Below, one piece after another: positions 20,818 through 32,810 of a stretch of 64,000 nucleotides of DNA. Location: contig NC_134113.1 in assembly GCF_040939455.1 (NCBI RefSeq), positions 12,696,501 to 12,760,500 of the forward strand, given 5' to 3'. Numbering within the stretch: position 1 is the first letter of the stretch; each line of letters begins with the position of its first letter. Origin of the DNA: Microcebus murinus. Taxonomy: Eukaryota > Chordata > Mammalia > Primates > Cheirogaleidae. The notes below the pieces were generated by a model. It did no database searches and was not told the origin of the DNA. It saw only the letters and a list, made by a program, of their open reading frames with translations. Position numbers and translations under genes: made by a program.

Positions 20818-20974
20818 GTACAGAGAACAGAATAAAAATGTCTCCCTTGTGTACTCATCAAGAGGACCCTGTCTGATGTAGTGGAAAATATTCTGAACAA
20901 AAATTATTGTATGAAAATATGCTTGCTTTGCTAAGTCATTTTGTATTCACGCAAAGTTGCCTTGGGAATGGCTA

Positions 20975-21065
20975 TTTCTTCAAGGTCAGGCACCACTTTT
21001 CTATTTCCCTTTGGTCTCCCACAGCAGGTTGAGCAGACTTCTGTGCATACTAGGTTCCCCATCAA
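20975..21065 (+). mobile_element. L2 LINE 3' fragment
   Basis: aaggtcaggcaccacttttc tatttccctttggtctccca, then tgtgcatactaggttcccca, resembles the sense L2 tail. Confidence 0.45.
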
Positions 21066-22726
21066 TGCCATTGCCTGATTTACCCTTAATTAGGTGTCTT
21101 TGGAATTCCAGAGCTCTGTGTCTTATACCCTGTTGTAGCTAAAAAATATCCTATGACTTTAAAAATTGCTGATAGGTAACTGAAAGGGAAAATAATTAGT
21201 GAGGAAAATCGAAACAATTCTCCCTAAATTTATGAGCATTCTTACAGAGATATCTTTTAGGGAGCAAGAATTACCATAAATCCCAAGGGTGAACAATAGC
21301 ACTAAAAGCAAAGAAGCCAAGAGTCAGCAAAAATCTTTGGCAGTGCACACACTTTGTTTTCTGGAAGACAAAAGGAGCTGCCATCCAGTTGGTTTTATGG
21401 GTCAGTCACTTGCCCCCTCCCCTTTAGCCTCTTCCCGTGCCCTATCCTGCCATTCATGGAACATGAGGTGGGAATCTTCCTGGGGGTGTCCAAAGAGTAA
21501 CAATATCCTAATTAGTTACTTCTGACTGCTTGCAAAGAGAGCATGATTGGAAAGGAGAGGTTTTCTTTGTCAGAATTACGGCACTGGAGATGCACAAGCA
21601 AGCCAGACCCAGGTTGGCAGTTGGGGGGATACTTACCCCAACTCTGTGCAGAAGGACGCCCATTGGGGTATTGCCGGGGCATCTCCCTGTCACACTTATA
21701 TCATTCTTCCTCTGGAGGAGCAGAGACTTACTTGACTGGCTAGTTTGGGAGAGGGAACTGGGCATCCCTGACTCTGCCCCTTCCTGTTTTTCTCTTTATT
21801 CCTACCTGCCTGCAGAAAGCACAGCCTCTCTACTCCTTGATGCTGTAGGCTTTTCATTCTTTGCCCTGGGGTGGGCTCCGTGGGGAACTCTGTGCCACCA
21901 GGTAGACACGTCTGCCCAGTCCTGGCATGCAGCATTAGGAAGCTCATTGTTGCCACTCACTTAACCTTCTCCTCCAACAACTGTTCTAAGTGGGGAAGGC
22001 AACCTTTAAAATCCCCATTGCCTAACTGCTTTGCTTATTTGTTGAGTTGGTCTTGCACCAGGGTAGGAGAGGGGTGTCTTGCCCTGAGGCCTCTAACACC
22101 CCAACACCACGCGTATGCAGGAAGCTGCACAGGTGTGACTCAGGACAGCAGGTTTTGGGCCAAGCCTCACACAACAGAATGGTCCACAGGAGGACTGAAG
22201 GTAGGTAGTGGACCTCCTCAGAGTGTCACACGTTGTCTGCAAGAGGCTGTCCACACGCCGAGGTTGAAGAAGGCAGGTGGTTAGTATTGGCAGACGCCCA
22301 AGTCTGCACGTGAGGGTTTAGGAGCAAGCAGGACTGGAGACAGGCGAGGAATCTGTAATAGATGTGTCGATGTATATTTTTGCCTGTTGAGCATCCATGT
22401 CCCCTTCTTCTAGTAACCACACCCAATTTCCTCTGGGAAACTACTTGTCTCTTAGAACATGTGGGGATCCTCCTACCTTTCTCCAGGAGTGGATAACAGG
22501 CCAATGAATTGCAAATTGACAGAATTCTGGGGAAGGAGAAGCTCTTCACTTTGGGAGTGGTCAGTTGAATGGATGCAAGTCTGAGGTCACCAGCAGCCAT
22601 CGTGCCACTAAGAGGGAGCATGGCTCAGTGCACCTCCCTATGGAAGGAAGACAGAGGAAGCAAAGTCAGAGGTGGTGGGTACAACACTTGCATCCAGTTG
22701 TGAGATGCATTCCCCTTTGGCTTAAA
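21066..22726. other. Long stretch without a supported gene
   Basis: About 1.66 kb of unrecognised sequence. Frames of up to 144 codons (21530-21964 plus, 22226-22621 minus) overlap each other in several frames, which is typical of chance, and none has recognisable domains. Confidence 0.45.
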
Positions 22727-22731
22727 CCAGT

Positions 22732-23076
22732 TGCTATGGTCTGAATGTTTGTGTCCCTCTCATATTCACATGTTGATATTCTAATCCCCAAGGTGGTGGT
22801 GGTTGGCAAGGGATTAGGTCATGGGGTAGAGCTCTTATGAATGGGATTAGTGCCCTTAAAAGAGATACGGGAGAGCTAGCTAGTCCCTCCCACCAGGTGA
22901 GAATGCAGCGAGATACCATCTATGAACCAGAAAGAGGGCCCTCGCCAGACACCAGACCTGCTGGCACCTTGATCCTGGACTCCCCAGCCACCAGAACTGT
23001 GAGAAATACATTTCTGTTGTTTGTAGGATTCCCGGTTTATGGCATTTTGTTATATCAGCCCACATGGACCAAGATA
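22732..23076 (+). mobile_element. MaLR (MST/MLT1-type) solo LTR
   Basis: tgctatggtctgaatgtttg, ttgatattctaatccccaag, ggattaggtcatggg, atgaatgggattagtgccct, catctatgaaccagaaagag, cagacaccagacctgctggc, ccagaactgtgagaaataca, ggcattttgttatatcagcc match a sense LTR along its length. CCAGT flanks it at 22727-22731 and 23077-23081, the 5-bp duplication expected for ERVL/MaLR. Confidence 0.93.
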
Positions 23077-23189
23077 CCAGTTTAAATCATTTTTTCCCCA
23101 CTAAAAACTAAAATAATCAAAATGAATGAAGGAATGAAATAAAAACTGTTTGTTTGGAAGGAGATCGAATCCATACATTTGTTGTTGCT

Positions 23190-23480
23190 TTCACTGAGCA
23201 GTTGCGATGAGCCAGGCTCTGTGCTGGTCCTGGCAAGACGGGAACGAACAAAGCGCCATTCTTGCCCTCAGGAGCTCACAGACTAGCTGGAGGGACAGGC
23301 ATATGGGAAAGTAACTGCAGTGCTATATAGCGCATGGGCCAGGAGAGGCATGCAGGGGTGCCACAGCAGGAGGGAACAGTGACTGAGACTTAAAGATGAG
23401 CAGGGTTTAGAAAAGCCGAGCAGAAGAAAATGGTATCAGCGATGACATGGAGAAGGGAGAGGTCAGTGTGAGGTAGGAGG
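23190..23480 (-). mobile_element. L2 LINE 3' end, antisense
   Basis: gagccaggctctgtgctggt, attcttgccctcaggagctc acagactagctggagggaca, agtaactgcagtgctatata match the antisense L2 tail and flank. Confidence 0.65.
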
Positions 23481-23504
23481 CTGACGTGTAATGATGATAA
23501 TGAA

Positions 23505-23690
23505 GATGACACGAATTATATCTAGTTAACATTTATCAAGTGCTTATTATACACTGGGCACTGCTCCAAGTTCTTTAAATTTACAATTTCATTTAATCCT
23601 CGTGACTCCATGTGGCAGGTACATATTTTTTATTGGTAAGAAGAGCTTAAGGAATCTGCTGGAAGCCACACTGCAGACCAGGATTGCTGG
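23505..23690 (-). mobile_element. MIR SINE, antisense
   Basis: gttaacatttatcaagtgct tattatacactgggcactgc, tccaagttctttaaatttac, atttcatttaatcctcgtga, actgcagaccaggattgc. Confidence 0.8.
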
Positions 23691-23794
23691 GATATAAAGC
23701 AAAATGTATGGAGTGATGATAGATGAAACTCTTGAGAACTTGTGTTGGATCTGGATGGTGAATGTTTTTGAAAAGGTTTACTTAGAAGGCAGAG

Positions 23795-23900
23795 GTGCAT
23801 TGTGATTACTGAGTGCCTGCTGTATCCCAGGCATATACTTGATCTCATCAAAGTTTACAATTCTCCTATTTGAAAAGCATTATTAGCCATACCCTTTCTA
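23795..23900 (-). mobile_element. MIR SINE fragment, antisense
   Basis: tgattactgagtgcctgctg tatcccaggcatatacttga, cattattagccatacc. Confidence 0.6.
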
Positions 23901-24299
23901 ACAAAACTCAGACACATTTTTATTTTCCGTAAATCACACTAGGTAAGTGGCAAGAAGAGAGAAAAAAAGACTGACCTCTTAACATATTCTCTGTCTACTA
24001 TAGTCTTTCCCACTCTCTCTTTATGACAATTACTTTCAATCCTTTTTTTCCCCTCTTTCTGATTATCTGATGAAACTATCAGTCCAGTCTGCAGAGACAT
24101 GCATGGAAACACATATAAACAAAATTTTGCTCGTCTTATATTTCATTGGATGTGAATTTCATTTCCTTCATATGGACAGATCATACAGACAAGTCTTACA
24201 AGTCTTATTTCTGTCTCATTATTCACTCTGGGAAACAGTAGTGTTTTCCTTAAAAAATAAATCCAAATTTTGCAAGTGAACAAAAAATATAAATTTGAA
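23901..24299. other. No recognisable gene or repeat
   Basis: 400 bp AT-rich, pyrimidine-rich around 24000-24060. Confidence 0.5.
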
Positions 24300-24420
24300 T
24301 TCTGCTGAAATGTAGAATTTCAGTGGGGAGACTGCTGTTGTTTGATTAAATAAGAAATAAAAATTTCAGAGCCATCTGCATGACAACAAAATTGTTCCTA
24401 TCTAATTAATTTTGACTTTT
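24300..24420. promoter_or_regulatory. Possible conserved non-coding element
   Basis: Non-repetitive AT-rich segment with closely packed developmental-type motifs: tttgattaaataag, a CATCTG E-box (24374-24379), a tgacaacaaaattg SOX-like stretch and ctaattaattttgac homeodomain sites. Only motif texture supports it. Confidence 0.25.
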
Positions 24421-24436
24421 TTTTTTTTTTTTTTTT
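24417..24436. repeat. Poly-T tract
   Basis: About 20 T in a row. No retroposon body is recognised next to it. Confidence 0.9.
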
Positions 24437-24437
24437 G

Positions 24438-25264
24438 GCAAAAAGTCCCCCCTACCCTGACTCACTCACAGAGGTAAGTAACAAACCACATCGTCGTTCC
24501 CAGAGCTTGCTTTGCCATACTAGGTCAGACGTGTGTCAAGGAGGCCTGGAATTCTCTAAGACTCTTTGAATTTAATTTATTTTGTATGATCCCCTTTGTC
24601 CTAGAGTTAATGAGGTCAGCTCTAGCAAAGAGTCTGCATTCTTGATGCCATCTGTGTCAGCAAGGAAGGATTATGAGTCCAGCTCAATCGTGAGGCTGTC
24701 TATGTACTAGTAAACTCAAAAAGCATTCTGCCACATTTCCAGGTGTCTATAAATTTCTGCTTGCAGAGAAACAAAGTTTTGTCACTGTGGACAACAGTCT
24801 ACAAAAGCATTTTTTTTTCTGGATGGGGAAACTGGGTAATTTCCACCTCCCAGGTCTTTGAGAATAGTGAAAATGACTGAAACTCTTGAGACTTTTTGGT
24901 AGTCTCCATAATGGTGAAAATTTGGCTTAAACTCAAAGTGTTGCTTTAACTTTCAAAAATGGTCACTAAGAATCTCTTCCTATCAGATTATTCTGAGAAA
25001 AAGTGCTCTTTAATATGAAAAAAACATATGACCGTCTGCCAGAAGTTCAGTCAGGTGCTTCCAGACTCATCCTGTAAAAGCTGGTAAACCTCCCTAGAGA
25101 AGGACTTCCGAATCTACTCTCATTTTTTGATAAACATTGAAAAAGTGGTTCAAGGCAAGGACAACAGGAGGTTCTCTGAGGCTGATCGGCTGGGTCTGAC
25201 ACTTAAGCACACTGATGTAGAAAGCACTCAGGGATAATGTCACCTGCTGCTTCTTTCCCCATTG
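24438..25264. other. No recognisable gene or repeat
   Basis: 830 bp of ordinary sequence. A 77-codon minus-strand frame ends here without recognisable features. Confidence 0.5.
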
Positions 25265-25785
25265 TGTCAGTTCTCTGCTGCTGTGCAACAGGCCACCCCA
25301 CAATTTAGCAGCTTCAACAACAACCATTTATTTGGCTCATGATCTTGTGGGTTGGCAATTTGGGCTGGACTCAGCTAGTGGTTCTTCTGGGCTGGACTGG
25401 GATCAGTTGATCTTGACTAGGCTCATGCATGTGTCTGCATCCATGCTGGTGTGTTGGCTGGTTTGTGACGGCCAGCCTGGTCTTGGTGGTTGAGATGTCT
25501 GAGCTTTCCCTCCATGTGGTTTCTAATTCTCCAGGTGGTTAACCTGGGCTTGATCACAGGGTGCCTAGCTTCCATGAGCAAACAGAGAGCAAGCCTGTGA
25601 GACAAGACCAAGTGCTTTTCAAGTGTGTGTGTTTGTGTTTCCTTTGCTTCTGTCCTGCTGGTCAAAGCAAGTTGCATGGTCAGCCCAGATTCAAGGCATG
25701 GACCCAGACTCTATCGGTAGGAGGTTACCCACGTGTGAGAATGTGGATACAGGAAGGAAGAGAATTTGTGGCCATTTTCCAATCT
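25265..25785 (-). mobile_element. MLT1-like LTR, antisense
   Basis: gtcagttctctgctgctgtg caacaggccaccccacaatt tagcagcttcaacaacaacc opens it; gattcaaggcatggacccag, tacaggaaggaagag, ttccaatctaccac close it. Same family as 17215-17766 and better preserved. Confidence 0.75.
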
Positions 25786-28244
25786 ACCACTTGCAAAGCA
25801 CAAAAGCTCTTCCAGACTTAGGGGGCCAACATGTTATACCCTTTCTCCCACTTTTGGGTTTAGAACTTATTGGGAGAAGCATATGGGAGTCAAACGCAGC
25901 CAGATCAAATATCAGCTTTGTTACTAGTGAAGTTGGAATGGAGACACAGACTGCATTTGTCATCTGAACAGACTTTCTACAACCCTCTTTGTCCTGGAAT
26001 GGCAGTAACAATTGGAATTAGAGCTGTCCCCTTGCAGGAGCTTAAAAACATACATGTGTTTTGAGTAGGTAGATGCCAGAGAGAAACACAAGGAAGAGGC
26101 AAGGTAGAGATTATTTTCTGCTCTGCAGAAAAAAATGGACCACAGGATACTGGACACTTCCTCTTCATCAAAGAAATAAAGAGAAATGTGGAAGAAGGGG
26201 GCAAAAATGACTATTTTATAGGCCTAGGTGGAAATGCTGTGAGGGGGAGAATAATGGTCTCCCTTAACCCAGATGTGTTTCTAAGCAATGAAGGTATTTC
26301 TTTGCATGTGTGCCCTGAGTGCCATTTTTCTCTCTAGGTAAGATTTTGCTTGGCAATGAAACCATTCATCATTTTGAAGATGTCGATGGCCAGTAAAATT
26401 TCCCAATGGGACTTGCAAAATAGGACTTCTTTGACGGAGTAAGTGAAAATAGATGAAAACCAGGCGTTGGCTTCACTGAAAGACATCATTAGTTACATCC
26501 TGTTGCAAGTGTAAGGGAAATCGGTACCAATTCCATGACCTGTTTCCAAGCACTAGAGGAAATTTGGTGTTTTGGAAGTGGTGCCGTTTAATAGGGGGGA
26601 GGCTTCTATTTTCTTCCCATGCTCCAAGACCCAACGCAGCTTGACCATAGCTCAAAAGGAACTGATTTATGTAACTTTCATTTTTCCCTGGCAAAGCCAT
26701 GAGCAAATGTTGGGGGTTGAATTTTCATGGTCACAACTGTCCTTAAAACTCAGGTTTGTAAAGATGTTCACTTGCTTTATTTCTATATAAAAGAGTGTCT
26801 TAGCTCTCATGCCTCCAATTCCATGGATGGTGGAAAACTCAAGCAGGCTTACCTGAGTATAGTTTAAAGCTCAGTCTCTCTGGGACATTTGCACAATCAA
26901 TTCAAGATGCTTGAATTGATTCTCCTTTTTCCTTTGCTTCTCCTCAAGGGATGGGCATAAGAAGGACAGAGGGCATCTAGTCCATGATCATCCTCTGTTG
27001 GTGCTGACCCCTGGTGAAGTGACTGAACTAGGTAGGTCCTTGTCATCGAGTGTTGACATTTGCCAGTGTGGTCTGTGGTCCTATCTGGCCTCCCTTTGAC
27101 AGGCCATGCTTTCTGTGACCTCCTCGTCCTGACCCAGCTCCCTTTGGGACAGCTACCATCTCTCAGCTCTTCCGTTCTCCCCTTGATGGCTTTGAGACTC
27201 TCGCTGTCTTTCTTTCCACCACACAGAGGTGTATCGGAGTCTACTCTATGAGGCCATTCTCATACCCATCCACCAAGACTCCTTCCTCTGCCGTTGTTAA
27301 CTCTCCTGCTCTTGTGCCTTGCTGGGGACAGCCTCTCTGTAAAGTTTGCAGACTCCCTAGGGGACATTGGAGGGGGAGACGTGAGTATTTTCTGCTCTGA
27401 GATATCCCCAAATCATTTGGTGTTTCTTTGAATCCCCCTTCCTTCCTAACTTTCATTAGAATGGGTAAGGGGGAGGTCTCTTCTTCCTCAATAACACTCT
27501 CAAATTTATGGTAACCTATCTCCTCTTCTCAACCTAGGTAATGCATCTCACCTCCTCTCTGGTCTTCTTTATCTTTTATTTAATGCCCACGCTTTGGTTT
27601 TTTCAGGGTTCAGCCCTTGATTATTTTCTCAAGGCTTTCAAGACTGCTGTCATGTTAAAGCTGTAAAACAGGCATTCTGAAACCCAGATGAGTGTCTATT
27701 TGAGGCTGTGTCCCCCTTCTCCACTGAGGGCAGGGCATATGCTGCAGGTTGACATGGTGGGGGGCAGAGGGAATGACTAGGAAGTACAAGGGAAGAGCAT
27801 TTGTGTTAGTTAGCATTTGTCTTAGAATTTTATTCTCCTATAGAAACTTCTACTTATGCCAGATAAGGCTTCTGGATTGGGGCAAATCCAAGTTTTATTA
27901 ATATGCAGGTTTTTCAAATTAAGAATCATTCCCACCCAAGATCCACCTAGAGGCAGTAGTAGGCTGATGCTGTCACTCTTGGGGCCTGGGAAGGGGCTGG
28001 TAGTGCTGTGGTCTGGGTGGCAAGTCACCAAAGGCGACAGAGGAGCTGATGTGGGCAGAGGGGCATGGGGCTTGTTCCTCCACTATCTGTCATGTTAGCT
28101 TTGCTGGCAGTTCCATGTTACCTACAGCACTCATGTACTATCCATCTGTTCACCAGGAAATTTCTCTCTCAGTGTGGTAGCACACAGAACCTCACCCCTC
28201 CGAGAATGATGGCCGAGGTGCTATAGCTTTGAGGTGCAGTGTTC
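25786..28244. other. Long stretch without a supported gene
   Basis: About 2.46 kb of unrecognised sequence. A faint sense MIR-like trace may lie at 25880-25990. A perfect small hairpin is at 26895-26921. No ORF shows a recognisable protein. Confidence 0.45.
26895..26921. repeat. Perfect inverted repeat, 12-bp arms
   Basis: AATCAATTCAAG, a 3-nt spacer (ATG), then CTTGAATTGATT, the exact reverse complement. Confidence 0.97.
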
Positions 28245-28490
28245 TGAGGTCAGTGGAAAAAGACCTGCATCTTGCCTACCCTTTCCCAGCTCTGTGGCCT
28301 TGGGCAAGCTACTTCATCCCTCTAGCCTTCCATTTTATGATCTGAAAAATATAAAGAATGTTAGAACATCTAATGTGTGTTTGTTAGGAGAATTAGGTGA
28401 GCTATGATATACACAGTCCTTGGCAGACTGCCTGGTACTTAATAAATGCCCAGTGAAGGTTAACCATTATTCTTATTGTATCTTCGTTAA
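28245..28490 (+). mobile_element. MIR SINE
   Basis: cccagctctgtggccttggg caagctacttcatccctcta, cattttatgatctgaaaaat, gttaggagaattaggtgagc, agtccttggcagactgcctg, gtacttaataaatgcccagt. Confidence 0.8.
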
Positions 28491-30257
28491 TTTTTATTGC
28501 TGTTGCTGTTGTTATTCAGGAAATGTAGACTTTGCTGTGGGCCCATGTTTGTTCTTTTGCCAGTGACTCACACTGTCCGATGTTAGACTGAGCACGGACA
28601 AGGGCCAGGTGCCAGTTTAGTTAGGCTGGCTGTGAGCTTTCCTTGGCAAGATCACTGTCACCCAGAAGGACAGCCCCGTTGGAGCCCCGCCATGTTTGGT
28701 GATGAAAGTGTGGGCAAAGGATGTGTGGACTTTGTTGACGTTTTCAAGTTCATACAAGGGCTGGTGTAGAGTGGCCATGTTGAAGTCATCGTCACAGGCA
28801 GGTTTTCTTCCTTTCTATCACAGAGATCCTATTCCAGATATCATAAAGTGATGAGCATGATTATAGCACTTGTTAGGCAATAGTATCTTAATAATATAAT
28901 TTGACATAAAAAATGTTTTCCCCAAAGAAAACATTTATGCCCAGTGCTATCCACATAGTAAATGTATAATAGATGTATGATAGGTGAATAGTAGATGCCC
29001 ACCAAATCAAATTGAAAAGTTTTCGGGACTCGAAATGACCCAATTTGCCGTGGTGAATGAGAAGCAAAGGAACCAGGGCTTCAGGGGTTTCCCTCTCGGA
29101 TCAGATAACATGGTGACTGTCTTGGACACGCCAGACTGAAGGCTTATTAGTGAGTTATCAGTCTATGCCGAGCTTTGCCAAAGGTAAGAGATGAAAGAGC
29201 GTAGGAAACGAAGCCAAGGATGGGGAACTGGGAAGGGAGCCAGCCAGTGCATCATGATTAGAAGGTGAGGCTGAAGCCAGGGGTCTGGAGAAGGTAGGGG
29301 TGGGCACGGCAGCATCGAGCCGATTGGGCTGGATCTGAGAATGTGGACAATGTTCTGGGAAATGTATGAGAGCAACTGGGAGAAACAGGTGTGATGGCAG
29401 GAAAAGGGGGCCTGCTTCTCTTCCTTCTTGATGAATAGATCATGTTGATAGTCTAGTGATAATAAAAGACCTTCATGGGTGAGGTGCTGGCTCCTCCAAC
29501 TGGAAAGACATTCTCTCCTGACTCAGAGGATCTGCTCAGGATCTCCTTGGGCAAAGAGTGTGGTGCAGAAGCTCCCAACAAAGGCCAGGGGCTGTCCCTT
29601 AGTTGCCTGCTGACCTTGGGTGAGCAGAGGCAGAGGGTGCACCTGTGTGATCTGCTGTCCTGAGCGTTCAGAGCCTGCTCAGACCTGGCAGGCAAGGTCA
29701 GAAGAACATGTGTAGCTGAGAAAATCTACCCAGTATGCAATTTTTATTACACCCAAATATAGCTGGTGTCAGAGGTGTGCTTGGGGAAGGAGAAGACCAC
29801 TGCGTGGCCCAAATCCAGAGGCGGAAGCAGGCAGCCTCGGGGCTTCCTCAGCCTGTCTAGGGGCAGCCCCCGAGAAGCCCCTCTCCTCCTTCCACTGCCC
29901 TGACTGCCCTCTGCATATCCCCTGGGTTCTGAATCAAGTCCAGGCCCCTGCTCAGCAGGGCTGCCAGCTGGTCGACTTTATTCTGTGATTCACTGTCTAG
30001 CGCCGGAGTGAGTTTCCCTGATGAGCCTGTTAAGGCTGAAAACTTAAAACTCTCCAAAATCTTCTTAGTAAAAAGCAAAAATAAGACTTCTGCCGGCCTT
30101 GGTTGACCGATGCAAAGTGCTCCCAGCAGCCAGGTCAAATGGCCTGCACCCCACAGTGCTGTGAGCAAACCCCTGGCAGTGGGCATTAGGGAGTCCGGCA
30201 GAGATTCTCCACTGGTGCTGCCCACCAAGGACCTATCTCTGTGACTACTTGGGATTT
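28491..30257. other. Long stretch without a supported gene
   Basis: About 1.77 kb unrecognised. The last 530 bp (29730-30240) is richer in GC and contains a 123-codon minus-strand open frame listed separately. Confidence 0.45.
29857..30228 (-). CDS. Unrecognised 123-codon open frame (doubtful)
   Basis: An ATG at 30226-30228 opens 123 codons to a stop at 29857-29859. The N-terminal third is hydrophobic (LLTALWGAGHLTWLLGALCI), followed by a polar, mildly acidic half with KVDQLAALLSRGLDL. I do not recognise it. There is no CpG island, splice pattern or known neighbour to support expression. A chance frame is the default explanation; a lineage-specific small protein or retrogene relic is the alternative. 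Confidence 0.12.
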   Translation of the reverse strand: MVGSTSGESLPDSLMPTARGLLTALWGAGHLTWLLGALCIGQPRPAEVLFLLFTKKILESFKFSALTGSSGKLTPALDSESQNKVDQLAALLSRGLDLIQNPGDMQRAVRAVEGGEGLLGGCP

Positions 30258-30385
30258 GGAAGAGGTTAATTAGAACGATCTGGCTCTGCTTCTTTCTGGC
30301 TGCGTGACATCAGGCAACTTACCTGTCTCCTCTGACCCTGGGTTCCTCCTCTGTAAATTGGAGATTAGAATGTGCACATCCAGCA
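30258..30385 (+). mobile_element. MIR SINE fragment
   Basis: ctggctctgcttctttctgg ctgcgtgacatcaggcaact tacctgtctcctctgaccct, tcctctgtaaattggagatt. Confidence 0.7.
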
Positions 30386-31081
30386 GTGGTCGGGGATTCC
30401 AAATGGGGTGACGCAAGTAAAGCATTTGAAGGAGTCCTTGCTCATGGCAGGACCCAGGATGTGCTTTTGTTATTGTTTTCCTTTACTTGTAAATCGACGC
30501 CCACCCGCCTGCCTGTCTCCTGTCATTTACTCCTTAGCTGTGTTTTGATGGAGGGAGACTTGGCCAAGATCCCCAGCCCCTCAAAAGTTCTCTGAAATCT
30601 ATGACACTCCTCTGACAATAGGGCAGAAGGCTGCCCTTGATTTCTCACTGTTGGCTCTGATTTCTGGGAGATTTCCTACTGGGGTGAGCTGCACTGGCCC
30701 AGGCCTGAGTGTTGAGACTGTGAGAGCTACTTTTGCCTGGACTACAGGGAAGGGCAGCTATTTTGGGGACTTGACTTTGCCCCTTTCCTCTGGACACCTC
30801 TGTCTTCCTATCAATAGTTTGCTCTTCAAGGATGGGAGGTGCTGAGTGGTGATGGTGGTGATTCTCATCTTGTCTCCTTCAACTAGTTTGGAAGAAGAGT
30901 TCTAAGAGGGTGAAATAATCCCCAAAGCAGGAACTCCATGGAGAGCATTCCAGTCAAAGAGCTCCTGGCCTCTTCCAAATCTCCTTTCCAGAGTTCCACA
31001 CCCCAGCCCCAGGGGCCAATCCTGTCTTTCATGCTCCTATCAGAGAAATCCCTGAGGGGGGCTCCAGGCAGAGGTCCCCCC
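30386..31081. other. No recognisable gene or repeat
   Basis: About 700 bp, nothing supported. Confidence 0.5.
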
Positions 31082-31240
31082 ACCCTGGCTGCACTCTGGA
31101 ATCACATTGGGACTCTTAAGAAGAGACTAGTATACCCTACCTTGGACCACTCAGCTGGAGTCTCTGGGAGTGGGCTAGGGGAACCACAGTTAAAAATCTT
31201 TGCGGATGATTCACATCTATAGCTACAGTCAAGAGCCTCA
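31082..31240. mobile_element. MER5A-like hAT element
   Basis: ggctgcactctggaatcaca ttgggactcttaagaagaga and agctggagtctctgggagtg follow the near-palindromic MER5A consensus (a short non-autonomous hAT-Charlie element). Orientation is not assigned because the ends are similar. Confidence 0.6.
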
Positions 31241-31697
31241 AGGGCTGGAGCGTGTATGGACTCTCTCTGAATCAGTTCTCTGTTCCCTGACTGCAGCCCA
31301 TTTCCCTCTTGGGTCTGAAGGAGGCCCTGATCTGCCTGCTGGTACACCCTCTGTGCCCAGTTTGGCCCAGTTTGTCTGAACGCATAGGTTGCAGGGGACC
31401 CCTTGGGGGCTTGGAGATAATATAGCTCCAGGGCTATAGACAAAGGGACTAAGCTGCCCTTTGCTGACTGCAGTTTCAAACATCTTTGCAACACTGGCAC
31501 GCCTGCCTATGAAGGTTTGCACTCGAAATGGCAACAGCCCTTCCTGTTCCCCGCTTCCCACTGCAAGATTCTTATCCCATTTTTTTTTTTCTGCTTTATT
31601 TTTCTGCTGGACACTTACTTGCACCTGACGTTCTACCTTCTTATTCTCCTTCTGAAATAAACATTTAAACAACTTTTCTTTATTGTCTTCCTTCCTT
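31241..31697. other. No recognisable gene or repeat
   Basis: About 460 bp, nothing supported. Confidence 0.5.
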
Positions 31698-31812
31698 AGA
31701 CTGTGAACTCCCTGAAGGCAGGAATGTGATGTTCTGTTGGTGCTGCATCTTGAGCACCTAGAAAAATGGCAGGCACGAAATAGGTCCCACAGAAATGTTT
31801 ACCAAAAAACAA
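31698..31812 (+). mobile_element. L2 LINE 3' end
   Basis: ttagactgtgaactccctga aggcaggaatgtgatgttct, gctgcatcttgagcacctag aaaaatggcaggcacgaaat match the sense L2 tail. Confidence 0.8.
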
Positions 31813-32094
31813 TTTTTGGGGTGAACAAATGAAGGTTTGCTTTGCAAAGTCTGGCCTGGTTGATGTAAAAGAAAAATATAGGAATTTGATAGCCAAATGC
31901 AGATCAAAGCCTTAAAGTAAAGCCCTAAAGGCAAGGTGAGCATCCTGTAACTTCCCCACGCCTCTTACCCCAACCCGGACTCCTGAAAGTGGTGAGCCCA
32001 CCTTTCCTCACTGCATCCAGAGAATCACGTCAGTCTTTTTAAATGCGAAAGCCGATGACTGTAGGCAAACAGACCCTTTGAGGGAAGAACTCTC

Positions 32095-32205
32095 ATTGTT
32101 CCCTTCCACTGTGAAGCTAGTAGAGTCATTTGCCCAAGGTCATGTGGCCAGTTATCAGCAAAACCAGGATTCAGAGTGTGTGCCCAGGATGAAGCTCAAC
32201 CCATG
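32095..32205 (-). mobile_element. MIR SINE fragment, antisense
   Basis: gagtcatttgcccaaggtca tgtggccagttatcagcaaa accaggattcagagtg. Confidence 0.65.
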
Positions 32206-32509
32206 ACCTGCACTTAACAAAGTATCATAAAGCTTAGCCACCCACTGGGGTCTTAGCAGGAGGCTCTGTCTCCAGATGCTATTTTGCTCCCCCAAATTTC
32301 TCTTCTTGTTTCTTTCCCAAAATTCATGGCTCAATATACAAGATGTTGGGAATCCCAACCAACTGCAGATCTAACACTTTTATGGGGTAGAAGGTGACTT
32401 ATAGGATTAGGCCCCTATAAAACCTGCAGCACCAGGGTGCAGGAGAAGTGTGAGTTTTCTTTAGGCAACACATACATGAAAAGGAAGAGTAGAAGAGTCT
32501 CTCTCATCT
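32206..32509. other. No recognisable gene or repeat
   Basis: About 300 bp, nothing supported. Confidence 0.5.
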
Positions 32510-32810
32510 GTCTGCCTATATACCTACCTACCTATATACCTACTGATCTCTCTCTCTCTCTCTCATCTATCTATCTAATCTACCTACCTACCTATCAATC
32601 TATTCATCTATTGATCTATCTTTATTATCTATTTAACTCTATCATTTATCTATCTATATATATTCATCTATATATATATATTCATCTATTGATCTACTTT
32701 ATTATCTATTTAACTCTATCATTTATCTATATATCTACTCTATCATCTCTATATCTCTGTTATCTATCTACCACTATCATTTACACACATGCACACATAC
32801 ACAAGTATAT
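32510..32810. repeat. Complex (TATC)n/(CTAC)n/(CT)n microsatellite
   Basis: About 300 bp of interleaved ctac, ctat, ct and ta units, ending in an ACAC-rich segment. A ~60-bp block starting tattcatctattgatct at 32601 recurs at 32679 with small changes, so the array grew partly by segment duplication. A Tyr/Ile/Leu-rich frame across it (32437-32991) is an artefact. Confidence 0.93.
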
